Below are positions 61,183-64,000 of a stretch of 64,000 nucleotides of DNA, piece after piece. This DNA comes from Heterostelium multicystogenum. Lineage: Eukaryota; Evosea; Eumycetozoa; Acytosteliales; Acytosteliaceae. The position numbers and the translations under genes are program-made. The notes below the pieces were generated by a model that did no database searches, was not told the origin of the DNA, and saw nothing but the letters and a program-made list of their open reading frames with translations. Location: assembly GCA_003667245.1 (NCBI GenBank), contig RCNN01000063.1, positions 1-64,000 of the forward strand. Reading direction: 5' to 3'. Every line of letters starts with the position of its first letter. The stretch's first letter is position 1.

Positions 61183-62458
61183 TTATGATTCTCCAATCTC
61201 CATAAATTGAAGGGGACTTTCTTCTCGTTTACATTCTCCCTTTGCGAAATCATATGTATACTTATAACAAACACCAGAATGCACAAATAACTATGATTAT
61301 ATTTGGTTGAGTTAGTTATATTTGATATGATACGTTTTGTTGATAGCAATAATAACTTACCAATAATTGAGTTTGGAGCAGAGCTAAATGCACAAATGGA
61401 TCTTGACTCTGGAATTTGAAACTGTACAGCACTCCACTCTGATTTGAAGTAGTTGGTCGGTAGAATGTCACCCATGAATGAGAAACTAGACTGTCTGTTC
61501 TTTACTTCTGATTCTTGGTCACGAACTTGATTTACTGCTGAACGTGACAAGTCAAAGATGTGTCCTGTGTTCTTGTCTGATGATACGCAGAGTGCTGTTG
61601 ATTCGTTGTTGAAGGCAATACTGTAGATCCTCTGCACGATTGCTACCACGACGTACTTCTTTGATCTTCTCACCAGTGGCTGTGTCAAAGATACGAATGA
61701 GAGTACCCTTCTCACTTGCTGTGGCCAAACTTTGTTCCATCCCTGTTGAGGGCGATTTGTGATAGTGCAGATTCATGTGCAGGAATAATCTGTGTTTGTT
61801 TTATGATCGTACAACTCGACATGTACATAACCTGGCTTTAATCCAGGACATGCAAGCACGTTTGCTGCACCAGGGCAATACTGCACATATTCCCTTGGGA
61901 TTGTTGGTTGTCCTCCAGTTGATGAACCAATTGTAAATCTGCAAAATTATAAAACATATACTTTATTCTCAAGAACAACTACAATTCTATATAAAGTTTG
62001 AATAGTAAGTCAGCCATTCACGAGTCTGTCATGAGCTCTGCTGATGCAAAGACAACCTACCTATCTCTTCTTAGTTTTACAGCTTGACTTCTGATTTAAA
62101 TTCCAATTTAGCGATACATTTGTTTTGATAGTCATCCCAAATCATCACTTGATTAGGTGTGTATTTTGGTTTGGTTCCACCACCTACAATTGCTAGAATA
62201 TTACATCTGAAAAGCATTTCAACAATACCAACACCTCCATCGAATACTGTGATATCAAGAGAATGTCAGTCGCGTTGCATAAAATGAACGTAAAATAAAT
62301 CATCATGATTTCATACCTCTACCGAATCGCTCTTTAAAAGGATCGCATGAGAATATCAAGAATCCTTTCTCTGTACCACATGCAAAGCAGCTGTAGTCTT
62401 GATTGAAGTTGGCAAACAACAAATTTGGATGTTTATCTCTGCAATTGCTTAAATTCAT
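61183..62458 (-). CDS. wdr45l: PROPPIN, WIPI3/WIPI4 (WDR45B/WDR45) type autophagy protein
   Basis: Seven-bladed beta-propeller that binds PI3P on autophagic membranes. The ATG at 62458 gives [20 protein letters not shown] and [16 protein letters not shown]. Later exons read [40 protein letters not shown] and [19 protein letters not shown]. Next come [15 protein letters not shown] and [20 protein letters not shown]. The lipid-binding signature is [17 protein letters not shown] (FRRG equivalent, two Arg kept). Then [12 protein letters not shown] leads to [20 protein letters not shown] at the end. The order matches human WDR45B throughout. Slips occur at A4 (61951-61954), near 61905, near 61735, near 61640 and near 61280, so no single frame is long. 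Confidence 0.93.
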
Positions 62459-63530
62459 CTTTATATATCTTTTTTGTTCTTATTGTTCTTTTTCTTCTAT
62501 ATCTTTCTTTTTGTACCTGTTAATTGAATTATGACTGACTAACGATATATTAAACTATAAATACAATATCTATCTGTTTATGCTATTCTTTTCTTACTAC
62601 AACTGAATCAACTAAACACTATTAAAAATAAAAATCAAAAACTGTGAAAATGATTTTTCTTCTTCTTTTTTTTGTTTTTTTTAAATTAATTTTGTACAAT
62701 GTTGTTTTCTGACTACTCTGAGTAGTCAAACAATCTAATTTACTGTTATTTCTGTCAATAAACAATAATAAAACAGACAGGAGTGCTTTGGTTATGATAT
62801 AGTACAACTATTGTTATTTACGCTATAGTAATGTTGTTTTACTTGAGTATTAGTTAGTTTGGTAATAAGTTCGATGATAAACAACCTATGCAAATGTTAC
62901 TGAATATATAATCTAAATATACAATTAAACTAACAAGATAAATGAAGAAATATGAATTTGATAAATTATTTGATTGATTGATTGATTAATAAAATTGATT
63001 AAAATTTACAGATATATAGAAGGTAGTGTTTAGTATTGTGTATTATATTAATATAATATTTATATATATATAAATACATTTATACCTTAATAAATAGGTT
63101 TTGAAATAATAAGAAATGGATAGTGGGTAATTGTCAACATATTAATTAATTGATTTTTTTTTAAATATTTTAATTCAATTTTATTTATTAATATTTATTA
63201 TTTATTTACCTTGTTGTGTTCTTTTTTTCAAATTTTAATTGTTGTTTTTTGATTCAAGTTCCAGAATTATTATTTATATATATACTTAAGTCACTGGTTT
63301 ATACTCATTAACCAACAATATATAGTTTTTAGAATATTATTATAGATTTAGGTAGTTATTTATTTAAATTTGTAAATACCAGGATTATTCAAGTCCTGAT
63401 ATGATTGGTTTTTAGTAAGGAAAATACGACTATGATTTCTCTTTTGAAAAATCTTATTATAATAATAATAATAATAAGGATGATTTGTTTGGTTTGTAAT
63501 AATTTATAATATGAGTTTAGTTTATTGGTA
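62459..63530. other. Intergenic, AT-rich
   Basis: About 1.1 kb upstream of the WIPI gene and downstream of the PLD gene. T-runs and GATT repeats (62976-62990); no gene supported. Confidence 0.6.
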
Positions 63531-64000
63531 CTACCATGTTGTAACAGGTAGGGTATATGGTGAATTCCAATCACGGTCGAAAATAGATTGGAGTTGGGCA
63601 GTAAGGTCGGCATTGAAAACGTTATAGCTGAGTCCACCGGTGTTGGTGAAATAGTCTGAGGACCAGTTGGATGTTCCAACATAGGATTGTTGCTCAGTTA
63701 CCATGTACTTGGCGTGATTGACACGGGTGTAGGGTGCTTGTGGATTGACTGGCATGTCGGGGATTTGGAACCAACGAACCTGGATGTTCTTGACTTGTGC
63801 CAATGAGTGGAGGAACTGTGGAATGATTCTGGTGTTTGTGTGGTTCCAGTGGGAAATCAACATTCTCACTTGGACACGACGGTTGTAGGCAGCTGCTCTG
63901 AGAGCATCGTCGATAACAGGCCAGAAGGTATTGGGGTTGTTGTAGAAGGAGCTTGGAGCATAGTCCATAACTGAGATGCAGACCGACTTGTTGGCGGCGT
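63531..64000 (-). CDS. PLD3/PLD4-type phospholipase D-like protein, C-terminal part (runs off window)
   Basis: The frame is open from the window edge: NKSVCISVMDYAPSSFYNNP, then TFWPVIDDALRAAAYNRRVQ and VRMLISHWNHT. The second HKD-type motif follows: VNHAKYMVTEQQSYVGTSNW with SSDYFTNTGGLSYNV. It ends FDRDWNSPYTLPVTTW at 63531. The H-x-K-x4 arrangement followed by Glu, and the GTSNW-S phrase, are characteristic of PLD3/PLD4, lysosomal type II membrane exonucleases/lipid enzymes in animals. Dictyostelids carry several secreted or endolysosomal homologues. The start, signal anchor and first HKD motif lie beyond 64000. No frameshift in the visible part. Confidence 0.92.
   Translation of the reverse strand, partial: AANKSVCISVMDYAPSSFYNNPNTFWPVIDDALRAAAYNRRVQVRMLISHWNHTNTRIIPQFLHSLAQVKNIQVRWFQIPDMPVNPQAPYTRVNHAKYMVTEQQSYVGTSNWSSDYFTNTGGLSYNVFNADLTAQLQSIFDRDWNSPYTLPVTTW

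Overview
The window is nuclear DNA from a social amoeba (dictyostelid). It is AT-rich (about two thirds A+T by eye), with compact genes on both strands, short AT-rich GT-AG introns of about 60-125 bp, polyQ/polyN and Ser/Thr runs inside proteins, and tetranucleotide repeats such as (CAAT)n between genes. Dictyostelid-typical genes include F-box/FNIP-repeat proteins, an SH2-containing SHK-type kinase, triple saposin-B proteins and WASP. A tRNA-Val with retrotransposon debris beside it also fits. I cannot name the species. It looks less AT-rich than D. discoideum, which would suit a Polysphondylium, Cavenderia or Acytostelium type lineage.

Layout. 1-0.74 kb: 5' part of a Lys/Pro-rich protein. 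0.9-3.8 kb: mRNA decapping enzyme DCP2. 4-7.8 kb: two broken F-box/FNIP genes. 8-9 kb: aminoglycoside-phosphotransferase-fold kinase with frameshifts. 9.1-11.3 kb: coiled-coil protein. 11.5-14.8 kb: telomerase reverse transcriptase (TERT). 15.1-16.8 kb: a gene whose N-terminal domain looks like the TPP1/ACD-Est3 telomerase-recruitment OB fold. 17.8-18.9 kb: triple saposin protein. 19-20.2 kb: WASP. 20.6-21.6 kb: Mob1-type kinase activator. 21.8-28.9 kb: DNA polymerase epsilon catalytic subunit. 29.6-30.6 kb: MRH-type membrane receptor (Atg27/M6P-receptor-like). 31.5-33 kb: RMND1/DUF155 protein. 34.5-36 kb: PRP38B splicing factor. 36.2-37.1 kb: SERBP1/Stm1-like protein. 39.6-41.6 kb: SHK kinase. 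41.9-42.3 kb: tiny protein resembling a lone talin F0 domain with a CaaX box. 42.3-46.5 kb: gene-poor stretch with a 107-bp hairpin, non-LTR retrotransposon debris and tRNA-Val(AAC). 46.8-50.3 kb: tomosyn. 50.7-52.2 kb: VPS36. 52.6-53.6 kb: DeSI-type isopeptidase. 54-54.9 kb: three-LIM protein. 55.5-57.4 kb: Tup1 corepressor. 59.8-60.7 kb: uracil phosphoribosyltransferase. 61.2-62.5 kb: WIPI3/4 PROPPIN. 63.5 kb to the edge: PLD3-like phospholipase D.

The genes do not form an operon-like unit. The one functional neighbourhood that stands out is TERT with the TPP1-like gene, in tandem on the minus strand and about 280 bp apart. A second theme is technical. Many conserved single-copy genes (TERT, POLE, TUP1, UPRT, WIPI, RMND1) are interrupted by one-base indels, usually in homopolymers. 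This points to consensus sequence errors, so frameshifts here should not be read as pseudogenes without read support.
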